The notes beneath the pieces were generated by a model. It made no database searches and was not told the origin of the DNA. It saw nothing but the letters and a program-made list of their open reading frames with translations. Below, in pieces: positions 41,575 through 51,357 of a DNA stretch of 64,000 nucleotides (its first letter is position 1; each line of letters begins with the position of its first letter). The stretch is from Pseudomonas arsenicoxydans (lineage in GTDB: Bacteria; Pseudomonadota; Gammaproteobacteria; Pseudomonadales; Pseudomonadaceae). Position numbers and translations under genes: made by a program. The stretch spans positions 3,729,001 through 3,793,000 of the forward strand of contig NZ_LT629705.1 in NCBI RefSeq assembly GCF_900103875.1, given 5' to 3'.

Positions 41575-42687
41575 ATGCAACGCATCGACCATTCATTGCC
41601 CTGGAGCCACCTGGGCACCGAACGCACCCTCAGCGTGTTTCGTTATGGCGCGGGCACTCGCAAGGTCTACATCCAGGCCAGCCTGCACGCCGATGAACTG
41701 CCGGGCATGCGCACCGCATGGGAGCTGAAAAAGCGCCTGACCGAACTCGAAACCCAAGGCCAGTTGCAGGGCGTGATCGAACTGGTGCCGGTGGCCAATC
41801 CAATCGGTCTTGACCAGCATTTGCAAGGCAGCCACATGGGCCGCTTCGAACTGGGCAGCGGCAAGAACTTCAACCGCTCCTTCGTGGAACTCAGTGCTCC
41901 GGTGGCGGCGTTGATCGGCGATCAGTTGGGGCACGATGCGCAAGCCAACATTGCGTTGATTCGCCAAGCCATGGGTCAGGTACTTGACGGCTTGCCAGCA
42001 CCGGCTTCGCAACTTGAAGCCATGCACCGCTTGCTGCTGCGTCATGCGTGCGATGCCGACATCACCCTGGATCTGCATTGCGATTTCGATGCTGCGATTC
42101 ACCTCTATGCCTTGCCGCAACATTGGCCTCAGTGGCAGTCCCTGGCGGCGCGCCTGAAGGCCGGCGTGGCGTTGCTCTGTGAGGATTCCGGCGGCAGTTC
42201 ATTCGATGAGTCCTGTTCCTCGCCGTGGTTGCGTCTGGCGCGGGCCTTTCCCGAGGCGAACATTCCACCGGCCAACCTTGCGACCACGCTGGAACTGGGC
42301 AGTATGTGCGACACCCGGGTCGATCAGGCCCAGGCCAATTGCGAGGCGATTCTCGGCTTCCTCGCCGAGCAGGGTTTCATCCAGGGCACCTGGCCAGCGG
42401 CGCCGAGCGAATGCTGTGAGGGCATGCCGTTCGAGGGCACTGAGTACCTTTTCGCGCCGCATCACGGTGTGGTGAGTTTCCTGCGTGATTCGGGCGAATG
42501 GGTAGAGCAGGGCGATGCGCTGTTTGAAGTGGTCGATCCGCTGAATGATCGCGTGACCACCGTGCGCGCCGGCACCAGCGGCGTGTTGTTCGCGATTGAT
42601 CGTGGACGGTATACGCAGCCGGGGACGTGGCAGGCGAAAGTGGCGGGGCGGGAGCCGATTCGGGCGGGCAAGTTGATTAACGACTGA
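41575..42687 (+). CDS. Succinylglutamate desuccinylase/aspartoacylase-family (M14-like) zinc hydrolase
   Basis: A 370-residue member of the AstE/ASPA branch of M14-like enzymes. Zinc ligands appear in QASLHADELPG (H-x2-E) and LDLHCDFDA; catalytic Glu in ATTLELGSM. A C-terminal barrel (FAPHHGVVSFL, GEWVEQGDALFEVVDPLNDR) is typical for the family. ATG 41575 has AGGAG; the longer frame runs through a REP hairpin. The neighbour upstream is an amino acid binding protein. An amide bond of an acylated amino acid is the likely substrate. Confidence 0.85.
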   Translation: MQRIDHSLPWSHLGTERTLSVFRYGAGTRKVYIQASLHADELPGMRTAWELKKRLTELETQGQLQGVIELVPVANPIGLDQHLQGSHMGRFELGSGKNFNRSFVELSAPVAALIGDQLGHDAQANIALIRQAMGQVLDGLPAPASQLEAMHRLLLRHACDADITLDLHCDFDAAIHLYALPQHWPQWQSLAARLKAGVALLCEDSGGSSFDESCSSPWLRLARAFPEANIPPANLATTLELGSMCDTRVDQAQANCEAILGFLAEQGFIQGTWPAAPSECCEGMPFEGTEYLFAPHHGVVSFLRDSGEWVEQGDALFEVVDPLNDRVTTVRAGTSGVLFAIDRGRYTQPGTWQAKVAGREPIRAGKLIND

Positions 42688-42711
42688 TTCCGAATTGTTG
42701 GCGGCTCATAA

Positions 42712-42788
42712 GGCCCCATCGCGGGCAAGCCCGCTCCCACAGGGGAATGCATTTCAAATGTGGGAGCGAGCTTGCTCGCGATGGGGCC
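42712..42788. repeat. REP pair, inverted (GGGAGCGGGCTTGCCCGCGATG class)
   Basis: Arms 42712-42740 and 42760-42788, complementary apart from A/G variants, around about 19 bases. It lies 25 bases after the hydrolase gene. Confidence 0.88.
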
Positions 42789-42807
42789 ATCAGCAACACC
42801 GAAGTCC

Positions 42808-42914
42808 GATCGTTCCCACGCTCCGCGTGGGAATGCCTCAACGGACGCTCCGCGTTCGGCTTCTGGGACGCGGAGCGTCCCGGGCTGCATTCCCACGCAG
42901 AGCGTGGGAACGAT
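42808..42914. repeat. CGTTCCCACGC-class palindromic repeat
   Basis: Starts GATCGTTCCCACGCTCC and ends with GGAACGATC; the internal order of nested palindromes is the same as in the copy at 25306-25431. It lies beside a REP pair of another class. Confidence 0.87.
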
Positions 42915-42984
42915 CATCAAATACCTGACATCCTTCACAGTGTTAGGCTCTGCCCCGAATCCTGCGCGCTGTGAAGGAAGGTTT

Positions 42985-43701
42985 ATGTTGAAGATTCTCG
43001 CTCTGCTGACGCTGCTGGCATCCGCCACCGTCCAGGCTCAAACCCCGCTGCTTAACGATCTGCCGCTCAAGTACCTGGAGCAGGCCAACCCCGAATCCCG
43101 CCATCAGCCCCTGGTGATTTTTCTCCACGGTTACGGCAGTAACGAGCAGGACCTGTTCGGGATAAAGGACGAGTTGCCGGCGCAGTACAACTTTCTGTCG
43201 GTTCAGGCGCCAGTGAGGTTGGATGAGGACAGTTATCAGTGGTTTCGCAAGAAAGGCGAAGGCGCCTACAACGGTGAAACCGATGACTTGAAGACCAGCG
43301 CCAAGGTGCTGCTGGATTTCATCGCCCAGGCGGCGAAGAAATATCAGACAGAACCCGACAAGGTGTTCCTCGTGGGCTTCAGTCAGGGCGCGATCATGTC
43401 CTACGAGCTGGCGTTGCGTCATCCCGAGGCCGTGGGCGGGATTGCCGCGCTGAGCGGGCGGATTCTGCCGGTGCTCAAATCCGAGCTCAAACCGGATGAA
43501 AAACGCCAGAAGCTGGCGATTTTCATTGGTCATGGCACCGCGGACAAACGCCTGCCCTACAAAGACGGCACCGACGCCGACAGCCTGTTGCAGCGTCTGT
43601 CACTCAAGCCTGAGTTCCATGGCTACGAAGGTCTCGGCCACAACATCAATGAGGCCGAGGTGGCGGATTTGAACGCCTGGTTACAGCGTCTCAACCCCTG
43701 A
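42985..43701 (+). CDS. Exported serine esterase of the phospholipase/carboxylesterase family
   Basis: A 238-residue alpha/beta-hydrolase with a signal peptide (LLTLLASATVQAQ, cleavage near residue 18). FLHGYGSNEQDL holds the oxyanion loop, GFSQGAIMSY the nucleophile S133, HGTADKRLPY the acid and GLGHNINEAEV the His. ATG 42985 has GAAGGAAG. The product should hydrolyse esters in the periplasm. It ends 2 bases before the end of the convergent gene. Confidence 0.85.
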   Translation: MLKILALLTLLASATVQAQTPLLNDLPLKYLEQANPESRHQPLVIFLHGYGSNEQDLFGIKDELPAQYNFLSVQAPVRLDEDSYQWFRKKGEGAYNGETDDLKTSAKVLLDFIAQAAKKYQTEPDKVFLVGFSQGAIMSYELALRHPEAVGGIAALSGRILPVLKSELKPDEKRQKLAIFIGHGTADKRLPYKDGTDADSLLQRLSLKPEFHGYEGLGHNINEAEVADLNAWLQRLNP

Positions 43702-43703
43702 CT

Positions 43704-44291
43704 TTACTTGCCGGATACGATCTGCTTGACCAGCGTTTCGTGGCCGGCATTGTCGCTGAGACGGGAAATCACCTGAACGATCGCCATGCGGGTGTTGGAC
43801 GCGGCCATGACGGTGGTGTCGAGGGTCTTGCCGCCGCCCTGGGTGGCGGTGCTGTCGATCTGCCGCAGACCCAGACCTGTGCCTTTCTGGGTCAGGCTTT
43901 TTTCGCTGAGCTTGGTGAAGTCCGGCAGCGCATGGGCTTGCTCGGTGGCGAAGTCGGACGCGGCGGAGTCGAGAAACTGACTGTCGTTGTCTTTGACATT
44001 GGCGCCGCCGGGGATGGTGTTTTCAGCGGCGATCACCACCGTTTTCGTGGCCTGGTTGGTGTACATGGTGCCGGTGGCCCCAGCGGTTCCGGCGGCCGCA
44101 TCGCCGGCGGGCAGCGGGTTGGCGATGAAACCCTTGGGCAGGCTGAACTTGAACTTGCCGCCGAGCATCGAGACCTCTTGTGCGGGCGCTTTATCGCTGG
44201 CGGTGGCCTTGGCGGCATGGGCATTCAACGCCCCAAGGCTGGCGGCCGCCGTCAACAACAGGACAACGGCTTTTTTACTCAACAATGACAT
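43704..44291 (-). CDS. Exported hypothetical protein (195 aa)
   Basis: A 195-residue secreted protein with a strong signal peptide (LLSKKAVVLLLTAAASLG; cleavage around AHA-AK). The mature part includes GGKFKFSLPKGFIANPLP, similar in pattern to the DcrB/PsbP-like fold of periplasmic proteins. TGGAG stands before ATG 44291. Function unknown. The gene is convergent with the esterase with a two-base gap. Confidence 0.75.
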   Translation of the reverse strand: MSLLSKKAVVLLLTAAASLGALNAHAAKATASDKAPAQEVSMLGGKFKFSLPKGFIANPLPAGDAAAGTAGATGTMYTNQATKTVVIAAENTIPGGANVKDNDSQFLDSAASDFATEQAHALPDFTKLSEKSLTQKGTGLGLRQIDSTATQGGGKTLDTTVMAASNTRMAIVQVISRLSDNAGHETLVKQIVSGK

Positions 44292-44379
44292 TCGAAACTC
44301 CAGGGATGGTCGCGCTTTGCGGGCGATCATCCCATGGAGGCTGTTATGCATTCCACTCCCTATGGTCAGGTGGGGGGCT

Positions 44380-45303
44380 TTACTCGTTCGGAATAATCGA
44401 GCTTGTCGTACTGACCTTTTCTGTTGATCGCGTCGTGGCGATCACCGCCCCGGCGATGATCAATATCGCCGGAACGATCAGGATCGGTCCGGCCTGGCTG
44501 CGCCCTGCGGCGATCAGCAATAACGTCGAGATCAGCGGCGCGAGGTAGGACAGCGCCCCCAGCGTCGCCAGACTGCCGTGTTTGGTGGCGTGGTCCCAGG
44601 CAAGAAATGCCATGCCCACCGGCCCAAGGCCTAGCACAACGATGGCGGCCCATTGGTTGAAGTCGGGGCGAACCGTGGTTTCGAACGCCAGGTGACAGAT
44701 CAGACCGCACACCGCCGACAAACCGCAAATCCCGCCGATGATACTGCTTGGCACTTCGCTGAACCGTCGGTTGATCACCGAATATCCCGCCCAGATCAGC
44801 GCACAGCCAAACGCCGCGAGATAACCGGCCACCGGCATCGCCGCGCCCGTCACCGGGGTGTGTTGTTGCATGATGAACGCGGTGCCGGCCAGGCCCAGCA
44901 CGGCGCCGAGCATTTGCCGCTTTTGCAGCTTTTCTCCGGCGGCGAACGCCGAGAGCAACACCAGCAACAATGGCCACAGATAATTGATCAGGCTGGCTTC
45001 GGCGGCGGGCGCGGCTTTGAGGGCGAAAAAATACAGCCCGTGATAAACGAAAATGCCCACGAAACCGGTTGCCCACACGGCCCACGGTTGTCGCCAACTG
45101 CTGAAACCGGCGATGCCGCGTCTACCCAGAATCACCAGGCTCACCGCAAACGCTATCCCGAAACTCAGCGTCAGCAGTTCAAAGGGAGGAATGCCTTCGG
45201 TGAGGGTGGTCAACAGCGCCAGGCAGGACCAGAGCGCTATCGCGATCACGCCAATGGTTGTGGCGGCTTGGGGGCTTCGGATGAGGGGCGTTGCGAGGCT
45301 CAT
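44380..45303 (-). CDS. DMT-superfamily exporter, YddG-like (EamA)
   Basis: A 307-residue membrane protein with ten predicted helices in two EamA halves. The opening TTIGVIAIALWSCLALLT and APAAEASLINYLWPLL match the aromatic amino acid exporter YddG group. AAGGA lies before ATG. Efflux of aromatic amino acids or related compounds is inferred. Confidence 0.83.
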   Translation of the reverse strand: MSLATPLIRSPQAATTIGVIAIALWSCLALLTTLTEGIPPFELLTLSFGIAFAVSLVILGRRGIAGFSSWRQPWAVWATGFVGIFVYHGLYFFALKAAPAAEASLINYLWPLLLVLLSAFAAGEKLQKRQMLGAVLGLAGTAFIMQQHTPVTGAAMPVAGYLAAFGCALIWAGYSVINRRFSEVPSSIIGGICGLSAVCGLICHLAFETTVRPDFNQWAAIVVLGLGPVGMAFLAWDHATKHGSLATLGALSYLAPLISTLLLIAAGRSQAGPILIVPAILIIAGAVIATTRSTEKVSTTSSIIPNE

Positions 45304-45359
45304 GTCTGTTCCTTCAGCACGTAGCGGGCGACATCCTGGCCCTCTGGGTGTGGAGGAGC

Positions 45360-46154
45360 TTAGCGTTTGATCGCTGAACGTCCAGCTGCGACCGTCGGAT
45401 TAACCGGCCGTGCCAGCAAACGTCGGGTAATGCCCAGCATCCCCACGGACACCGCCACCCCCAGGACAAATGCATTCATGCCCATAACGGGCAAGGCCAG
45501 CGCCAACACCAGGCAAAACGCCGCGAAGGAATACATGCCGGTGGCGGTTGCGCGCAGCAGGGCGGCCGTAAAGGCCGGGCCGCGGGTCTGTTGGGAAAAC
45601 ACTGCCATCACGCTGCCCAGCACCGGGAACACCGCGAGCAGACCGCTCCAGCCTTCGCCGACCGTGCGGGCCAGAAGCGTGACGGCCAGCGTCAGCAAGG
45701 CGCCGGCAATCATGCGCAGCAGCAGTTTGTCTGACTTGGGCGCCGGCCCCGACACGATGGGCTGCACCTTTGGAAACAGGTAAGGCGCCGCCAACAATGC
45801 GGTACTGGCCGCGACGACCGAGAACAGCAGCGACGGCGGAACCTGCGAGAGCGCCACCGCCACGCCGGCCCAGACCAGCAGTGAAAGGCTCAATGCCCAC
45901 GGCCAACCCCTCCGTTGAGCGACCTGGGCATAGGTCACGCAAAAGGCGATCATCGCGAACATCGCCGATAACGCCGCCGTCGCGGACTGAGCGGCGAATG
46001 CCTCACCTTGTTCAACGGCGAGGAAGAACAGAATGGGCCCCACCACCACAGGCAATCCCGACAACCAACCGGCCACGCTGGGCCCCCAGCGTTTACCCGC
46101 GAGGGAAATCAGCAATAGAAAACCGGGAATCACCAGCAGTTTGAGCATCAGCAC
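45360..46154 (-). CDS. Integral membrane protein of unknown function (264 aa)
   Basis: A 264-residue hydrophobic protein with about eight membrane segments and only short loops (GKRWGPSVAGWLSGLPVVVGP near residue 20, LPKVQPIV-like FPKVQPIVSGPAP near 130). A GTG at 46154 with GGAG at 8 bases is the best start; ATG 46148 is the alternative. Neighbours are unrelated on both sides. Possibly a transporter. Confidence 0.65.
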   Translation of the reverse strand: MLMLKLLVIPGFLLLISLAGKRWGPSVAGWLSGLPVVVGPILFFLAVEQGEAFAAQSATAALSAMFAMIAFCVTYAQVAQRRGWPWALSLSLLVWAGVAVALSQVPPSLLFSVVAASTALLAAPYLFPKVQPIVSGPAPKSDKLLLRMIAGALLTLAVTLLARTVGEGWSGLLAVFPVLGSVMAVFSQQTRGPAFTAALLRATATGMYSFAAFCLVLALALPVMGMNAFVLGVAVSVGMLGITRRLLARPVNPTVAAGRSAIKR

Positions 46155-46248
46155 GCACGCGTCTCCGACCTGAGTGAGGCGGCAACGTTAGCATTGCGGG
46201 CGACAGATTGCCCCACAGATTTACCAATTTTGTATACAATCCAACCCC

Positions 46249-46350
46249 TGTAGGAGCTGTCGAGTGAAACGAGGCTGCGATCTTTTGATCTTGCTTTTAA
46301 AAGATCAAGATCAAAAGATCGCAGCCTCGTTTCACTCGACAGCTCCTACA
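46249..46350. repeat. GTAGGAGCTGTCG-class repeat, perfect long palindrome
   Basis: Arms of about 46 bases (TGTAGGAGCTGTCGAGTGAA, then ACGAGGCTGCGATCTTTTGA) that are exact complements around a short centre. It lies 46 bases upstream of mntH. Confidence 0.92.
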
Positions 46351-46395
46351 CCGCTCCTATAGGGTTTTGCCTCCCACCTGTTTCTGGATGTTTGT

Positions 46396-47715
46396 GTGAA
46401 ATTCAGTTTGCCCAAAGTCGCCACCGCGCCGTTTTGCCCGCCGGAAGTGGCCGGCAGCGTTGCGGTTGACCCGAACGCGTCATTCTTCAAACGGGTCCTG
46501 CGCTTTGCCGGGCCTGGCTTGCTGGTGTCCATCGGCTACATGGACCCGGGCAACTGGGCCACGGCCATCGAAGCCGGCTCGCGATTTGGCTACAGCCTGT
46601 TGTTCGTGGTGTTGCTGGCGAGTCTGGCGGGGATGGTGGTGCAATGTCTGTGTTCGCGCCTGGGCATTGCCACCGGCCGTGATCTGGCGCAACTGTGCCG
46701 CGAGCGCTACAGCACGCGCACGGCGCGGACTCAATGGCTGCTGGCGGAAATCTCGATCATCGCCACCGACCTGGCAGAAGTGCTCGGCTGCGCGCTGGCG
46801 TTCCATCTGCTGCTGGGTTGTTCACTGACCTTCGGCATTGCACTGACCGCGTTTGACACGCTGCTGGTGCTGGCCCTGCAAAACCGCGGTTTCCGTCGCC
46901 TGGAGGCGATCATGCTGGTGCTGGTGAGCACCATCGGCGTGTGTTTCTTCGTTGAATTGCTGCTGATCAAGCCGTACTGGCCGGACGTTGCCCGCGGCTT
47001 TACGCCGTCACTGTCGGCCATTGGCGATGCTGCGCCGCTGTACCTGGCCATCGGCATTCTCGGGGCCACGGTGATGCCGCATAACTTGTACCTGCACACC
47101 TCGATCGTGCAGACCCGGATGATCGGCAAGGACCTGGCCAGCAAGCAGGACGCGGTCAAGCTGGCACGCATCGACACCATCGGTTCGCTGGCGTTGGCGT
47201 TGCTGGTGAATGCGGCGATTCTGATCCTGGCGGCGGCCGCGTTTCACCAGAGCGGGCACACCGATGTGGTGGACATCCAGGACGCCTATCACTTGCTCGA
47301 TCCATTGGTGGGCGGGGCGCTCGCCAGCGTGTTGTTCGGCGTGGCGTTGCTGGCGTCGGGGCAGAGTTCGACCTTTACCGGGACCATCGCCGGGCAGGTG
47401 ATAATGGAAGGTTTTCTGAACCTGCGGATTCCCTGCTATCAGCGCCGGCTGATTACCCGGGGACTGGCATTGATCCCGGCGTTTATCGGCGTCTGGCTGA
47501 TGGGCGATAACGCAATCGGCAAGCTGTTGGTGTTGAGTCAGGTGGTGTTGAGTCTGCAGTTGCCGTTTGCACTGTATCCGCTGATACGCATGACCAACGA
47601 CCACAAGCTCATGGGACCGTTGGTGAATCAATGGCCGACGCGGGTGTTGTCGTGGGGGTTGTTTGTGGTGATCAGTGGGGCGAACAGCTGGTTGATCCTG
47701 CAGTTTGTGGCGTGA
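46396..47715 (+). CDS. mntH: Nramp-type Mn(II)/divalent metal transporter
   Basis: A 439-residue proton-coupled metal importer. The metal-binding helix 1 motif DPGNWATAIEAGS (residues 51-63) and helix 6 motif GATVMPHNLYLHTS are intact; GQSSTFTGTIAGQVIMEGF is the family signature. Eleven membrane segments fit the usual length. Start is GTG 46396 with a weak ribosome binding site. No clear MntR or Fur box was found by eye upstream. It stands alone. Confidence 0.93.
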   Translation: MKFSLPKVATAPFCPPEVAGSVAVDPNASFFKRVLRFAGPGLLVSIGYMDPGNWATAIEAGSRFGYSLLFVVLLASLAGMVVQCLCSRLGIATGRDLAQLCRERYSTRTARTQWLLAEISIIATDLAEVLGCALAFHLLLGCSLTFGIALTAFDTLLVLALQNRGFRRLEAIMLVLVSTIGVCFFVELLLIKPYWPDVARGFTPSLSAIGDAAPLYLAIGILGATVMPHNLYLHTSIVQTRMIGKDLASKQDAVKLARIDTIGSLALALLVNAAILILAAAAFHQSGHTDVVDIQDAYHLLDPLVGGALASVLFGVALLASGQSSTFTGTIAGQVIMEGFLNLRIPCYQRRLITRGLALIPAFIGVWLMGDNAIGKLLVLSQVVLSLQLPFALYPLIRMTNDHKLMGPLVNQWPTRVLSWGLFVVISGANSWLILQFVA

Positions 47716-47751
47716 CCGGGCGGGCCTGCTCGTGAAAAGCGATGACGCGGT

Positions 47752-48645
47752 CTACCGCTGAAAGGCCTCCACCACAAAATCGATAAACACTCGGGTCTTG
47801 GCCGGCATCAGTGTCCGGCTCGGGTAATACAACGAAATCGGTCCCGCATTCGCGTACCAGTCGGGCAGCAGGCGCACCAGTTCGCCGCGCTCGATATTCG
47901 CGGCCACGTCCGGCAACACCAGCAATGTCACCCCCAGACCGAGGATCGCCGCTTCACGCATCGCGGCTGGGTCATTGAGCACGATGTTTTCGGTGATGTT
48001 CGCCTGCGCCTCATTGCCCGCGCTGTCCTGCATGACCCATTGGCGAATTCGTCCCGTGCGACTGCCGCGCATCACGATGCCGTCGAATCGGTGCAAGTGT
48101 TCCGGACTGTCGGGCAGCGCGCGCCCCGCCATATAGGCCGGGGAAGCCACTGCCACGATATCCGCCGCCGCCAGTGTTCGAGAGATGACCCCGGGCGTCA
48201 GTTCGAAACCGCCGCCGATGGCCGCGTCATAGCCCTCGGCAATCAGGTCCACCTGACGGTTTTCGAAGTGCCATTCAGGGCGGATCAACGGGTAAAGCGC
48301 CAGGAACCCCGGCAGCAATGGCAACACATGCCCGATGCCAAAGGTCGGCGCGAGGCTGACCTTGAGCACCCCGGCCGGTTCGCTCCGGTCACTGCTCACC
48401 GCGCTGATCGCCGATTGCAGCGCCTGCAGATTGCCGCCGATGCTCGCCAGTAGACGTTCACCGGCTTCGGTCAACGACAGCTTGCGGGTCGAACGCTGGA
48501 ATAGCCGCACACCGAGGTTGCGTTCGAGCATCGCCACGTTGCGGCTGACCGCAGCAGGTGTCAGCGCGAGCAAGCGTGCCGCCGCCGAAAAGCTCCCGGT
48601 TTCGGCGCTGCGCACGAAGGATTCAAGATTGGCGAGGGTTTCCAT
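47752..48645 (-). CDS. LysR-family regulator
   Basis: A 297-residue LTTR. The N-terminal helix-turn-helix (SFSAAARLLALTPAAVSRNV; residues 17-36) and FQRSTRKLSLTEAG wing are typical. ATG 48645 follows AGGTGGA. It is divergent from the oxidoreductase gene at 48759 (113-bp gap) and probably controls it. Confidence 0.88.
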   Translation of the reverse strand: METLANLESFVRSAETGSFSAAARLLALTPAAVSRNVAMLERNLGVRLFQRSTRKLSLTEAGERLLASIGGNLQALQSAISAVSSDRSEPAGVLKVSLAPTFGIGHVLPLLPGFLALYPLIRPEWHFENRQVDLIAEGYDAAIGGGFELTPGVISRTLAAADIVAVASPAYMAGRALPDSPEHLHRFDGIVMRGSRTGRIRQWVMQDSAGNEAQANITENIVLNDPAAMREAAILGLGVTLLVLPDVAANIERGELVRLLPDWYANAGPISLYYPSRTLMPAKTRVFIDFVVEAFQR

Positions 48646-48758
48646 GGCTTCCACCTGATAGCAATGCTTGAAGATGATTCAAGGCATTACCGACTAATCA
48701 AGCGCTAATGGCAAGTGCAGTATTCATTCCAACGACAACCCCCTCGGAGTGAACAATC

Positions 48759-49361
48759 ATGAGCACAATTGGAATCATCGGCGCCGGCGCCATCGGCTCG
48801 GCCTTTGCCCGGGCGCTTTCACGCAAAGGTATTGAAGTGGTCATCGCCAACAGCCGTGGACCTGAAACACTGGCTTCGCTGGTGGCAGAACTCGGGCCAA
48901 CGGCGCGCGCCGGCACCCGTGAAGAAGCGGCCGCGCAGCCGATCGTACTGGTGGCGGTCAATTGGTCGAAATTGCCGAGCGCACTGGCCGGTCTGCCGGA
49001 TTTTGCCGGGCGGATTGTCATCGATGCCAACAACTCAATCGAGGCGCCATCGTTCAAAGCCGTGGATTTGCAGGGACGCATGTCCAGTGAAGTGTTTGCC
49101 GAATGGGTGCCCGGAGCACGCGTGGTCAAGGCGTTCAATCACCTGCAGGCGCGTTTTCTGGAAAGCGATCCGGCGGCAGAGGGCGGACGGCGGGTGCTGT
49201 TTGTTTCGGGCGATGATGCCCAGGCGAACGCTCAAGTGGCTGCGCTGATCGAGCAATTGGGCTTCTTCGGGATTGATCTTGGGGCGCTGAGTGTCGGGGC
49301 GAAATTGGCGCAGTTTCCGGGCGGCCCGTTGCCCACGCTCAATTTGGTGAAATTTGCCTGA
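48759..49361 (+). CDS. NADP-binding reductase (F420-reductase-like fold)
   Basis: A 200-residue Rossmann protein: GIIGAGAIGSAFARAL (residues 4-19), IANSRG with NADP-preferring Ser-Arg, VLVAVNWSKLPSALAG and AFNHLQARF. It belongs to the NADPH-dependent F420 reductase-like family common in bacteria lacking F420; the substrate is unknown. A strong hairpin terminator follows. The LysR gene on the other side is a likely regulator. Confidence 0.82.
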   Translation: MSTIGIIGAGAIGSAFARALSRKGIEVVIANSRGPETLASLVAELGPTARAGTREEAAAQPIVLVAVNWSKLPSALAGLPDFAGRIVIDANNSIEAPSFKAVDLQGRMSSEVFAEWVPGARVVKAFNHLQARFLESDPAAEGGRRVLFVSGDDAQANAQVAALIEQLGFFGIDLGALSVGAKLAQFPGGPLPTLNLVKFA

Positions 49362-49372
49362 AGGCCAGACAA

Positions 49373-49412
49373 AAAAAGAACCCGGTGCGAGGTGAATCGC
49401 ACCGGGTGTTTT
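49373..49412. terminator. Bidirectional intrinsic terminator
   Basis: CCCGGTGCGA and its complement around GGTGAA, with A7 upstream and a TGTTTT tail downstream. It separates the convergent reductase and thiolase genes. Confidence 0.9.
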
Positions 49413-49462
49413 GCCAGACTGCGGCGGCTCTTCGTGGGTCCCCGCGCAGTCTGTTGAACGCT

Positions 49463-50644
49463 TTACGCCCGCTCGATCGCCAGGGCCACGCCCTGACCAC
49501 CACCGATGCACAGGGTGGCGAGGCCTTTCTTGGCGTCGCGCTTGATCATTTCATGCAGCAAGGTCACCAGCACCCGGCAACCCGATGCACCGATAGGGTG
49601 GCCCAAAGCAATGGCGCCGCCGTTGACGTTGACCTTGTTCAAGTCCCATTCCAGGTCCTTGGCCACGGCCAGCGATTGCGCGGCGAATGCTTCGTTGGCT
49701 TCGATCAGGTCCAGTTGGTCGATGGACCAGCCGGCCTTGCTCAGGCAGCGGCGAGTGGCCGACACCGGGCCGATGCCCATGATCGCCGGGTCGACGCCCG
49801 CGTTGGCGTAAGCCGCGATTTTCGCCAGCACCGGCAGGCCGAGGGCCTTGGCTTTTTCGGCGCTCATCAGGATCACGGCGGCGGCGCCGTCGTTCAGCGA
49901 CGAAGCGTTACCGGCGGTCACCGAACCGTCCTTCTTGAAGGCCGGTTTCAGTTTGCCCAGCGCTTCGGCCGTGGTGCCGGCGCGTGGCTGTTCATCGGTG
50001 GCGAAGGACAGCGGATCGCCCTTGCGCTGCGGGATCAGGATCGGCGTGATTTCATCTACAAAACGCCCGGCTTCGATGGCGGCCGTGGCTTTCTGCTGCG
50101 AGGCTGCGGCGAAGGCGTCCTGCTGTTCGCGCGTCAGGCTGTATTTCTCGGCCAGGTTCTCGGCGGTGATGCCCATGTGGTAATCGTTGAACGCATCCCA
50201 CAGCCCGTCGCTGATCATGGTGTCGACGATTTGCGCATTACCCATGCGCAGGCCGGTGCGCGCGCCGGGCATGACGTAGTTGGACAGGCTCATGTTTTCC
50301 TGGCCACCGGCAATGATCACGTCAGCGTCGCCGCAGCGAATCGCCTGAGTGGCCAGGTGCAGGGCCTTGAGGCCCGAACCGCAGACCTTGTTCAGGGTCA
50401 TGGCCGGCACGGTAAATGGCAGGCCTGCCTTGATCGCGGACTGGCGCGCAGGGTTTTGCCCGGCACCGGCGGTCAACACCTGGCCCATGATCACTTCATC
50501 GACTTGCGCCGGGTCGAGCCCGGTCTGCGCCAGCAACTGACGGATCACCGCAGCGCCCAGGTCAACGGCGGACACACTGGCCAGCGCACCCTGGAAGCTG
50601 CCGATGGCAGTGCGGGTGGCGGCAACAATAACGACGTCTTGCAT
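49463..50644 (-). CDS. atoB: Acetyl-CoA acetyltransferase (thiolase)
   Basis: A 393-residue thiolase. Catalytic C88 is in [12 protein letters not shown]; the second Cys and His are in [14 protein letters not shown] and [16 protein letters not shown] stands before ATG 50644. It is the third gene of the operon encoding a two-subunit CoA-transferase (dhcA-dhcB-atoB order, as in P. aeruginosa PA1999-PA2001). It would split acetoacetyl-CoA into two acetyl-CoA. Confidence 0.92.
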   Translation of the reverse strand: MQDVVIVAATRTAIGSFQGALASVSAVDLGAAVIRQLLAQTGLDPAQVDEVIMGQVLTAGAGQNPARQSAIKAGLPFTVPAMTLNKVCGSGLKALHLATQAIRCGDADVIIAGGQENMSLSNYVMPGARTGLRMGNAQIVDTMISDGLWDAFNDYHMGITAENLAEKYSLTREQQDAFAAASQQKATAAIEAGRFVDEITPILIPQRKGDPLSFATDEQPRAGTTAEALGKLKPAFKKDGSVTAGNASSLNDGAAAVILMSAEKAKALGLPVLAKIAAYANAGVDPAIMGIGPVSATRRCLSKAGWSIDQLDLIEANEAFAAQSLAVAKDLEWDLNKVNVNGGAIALGHPIGASGCRVLVTLLHEMIKRDAKKGLATLCIGGGQGVALAIERA

Positions 50645-50655
50645 GGAATGATTCC

Positions 50656-51321
50656 TCACTGGGCAGCGAACTGCATTTCCGGAACGTGATCCGGCACGAT
50701 CAGTTTACCGGCAGTCTTGGCGACGATCTCTTCAACGCTGACGCCCGGTGCGCGTTCCTTGAGAATGAACGCGCCGTCCTTGATTTCAAGGTAAGCCAGG
50801 TCGGTCAGCACACGCTTGATGCAGCCGGCGCCGGTCAGCGGCAGGCTGCATTTGGACAAGAGCTTGGACTCACCGTCTTTCGAGGCGTGGGTCATGATAA
50901 CGATGATGTTGTCCGCGCCGGCCACCAGGTCCATTGCGCCGCCCATGCCCTTGACCAGCTTGCCGGGGATCATCCACGAGGCGATGTTGCCTTCGACGTC
51001 GACTTCAAAGGCGCCCAGCACGGTCAGATCGACATGACCACCGCGAATCATCGCGAAGGATTCGGCCGAGGAAAAGATCGACGCGCCGATGCGCGCGGTC
51101 ACGGTTTGTTTGCCGGCGTTGATCATGTCGGCATCGATGGTTTCTTCAGTCGGGAACGGACCCATGCCGAGCAGGCCGTTTTCCGACTGCAGCATGACTT
51201 CCATGCCTTCGGGAATGTAGTTGGCGACCAGGGTCGGAATTCCGATGCCCAGGTTCACGTAGAAGCCGTCCTGCATTTCGCGGGCGACGCGTTGAGCCAT
51301 TTGTTCGCGGGAAAGTGCCAT
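50656..51321 (-). CDS. dhcB: 3-oxoacid/dehydrocarnitine CoA-transferase, beta subunit
   Basis: A 221-residue family I CoA-transferase B subunit. The catalytic Glu is in the ENG motif of [29 protein letters not shown] and [13 protein letters not shown] are conserved. GGAATAA lies before ATG. It ends 11 bases before atoB. Sequence alone does not tell acetoacetate (ScoB) from 3-dehydrocarnitine (DhcB) as substrate; the gene order with a divergent LysR gene favours the latter. Confidence 0.85.
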   Translation of the reverse strand: MALSREQMAQRVAREMQDGFYVNLGIGIPTLVANYIPEGMEVMLQSENGLLGMGPFPTEETIDADMINAGKQTVTARIGASIFSSAESFAMIRGGHVDLTVLGAFEVDVEGNIASWMIPGKLVKGMGGAMDLVAGADNIIVIMTHASKDGESKLLSKCSLPLTGAGCIKRVLTDLAYLEIKDGAFILKERAPGVSVEEIVAKTAGKLIVPDHVPEMQFAAQ

Positions 51322-51357
51322 TGTTGTTATTCCTTCATTCGGTCCGGGGGCAGGGGA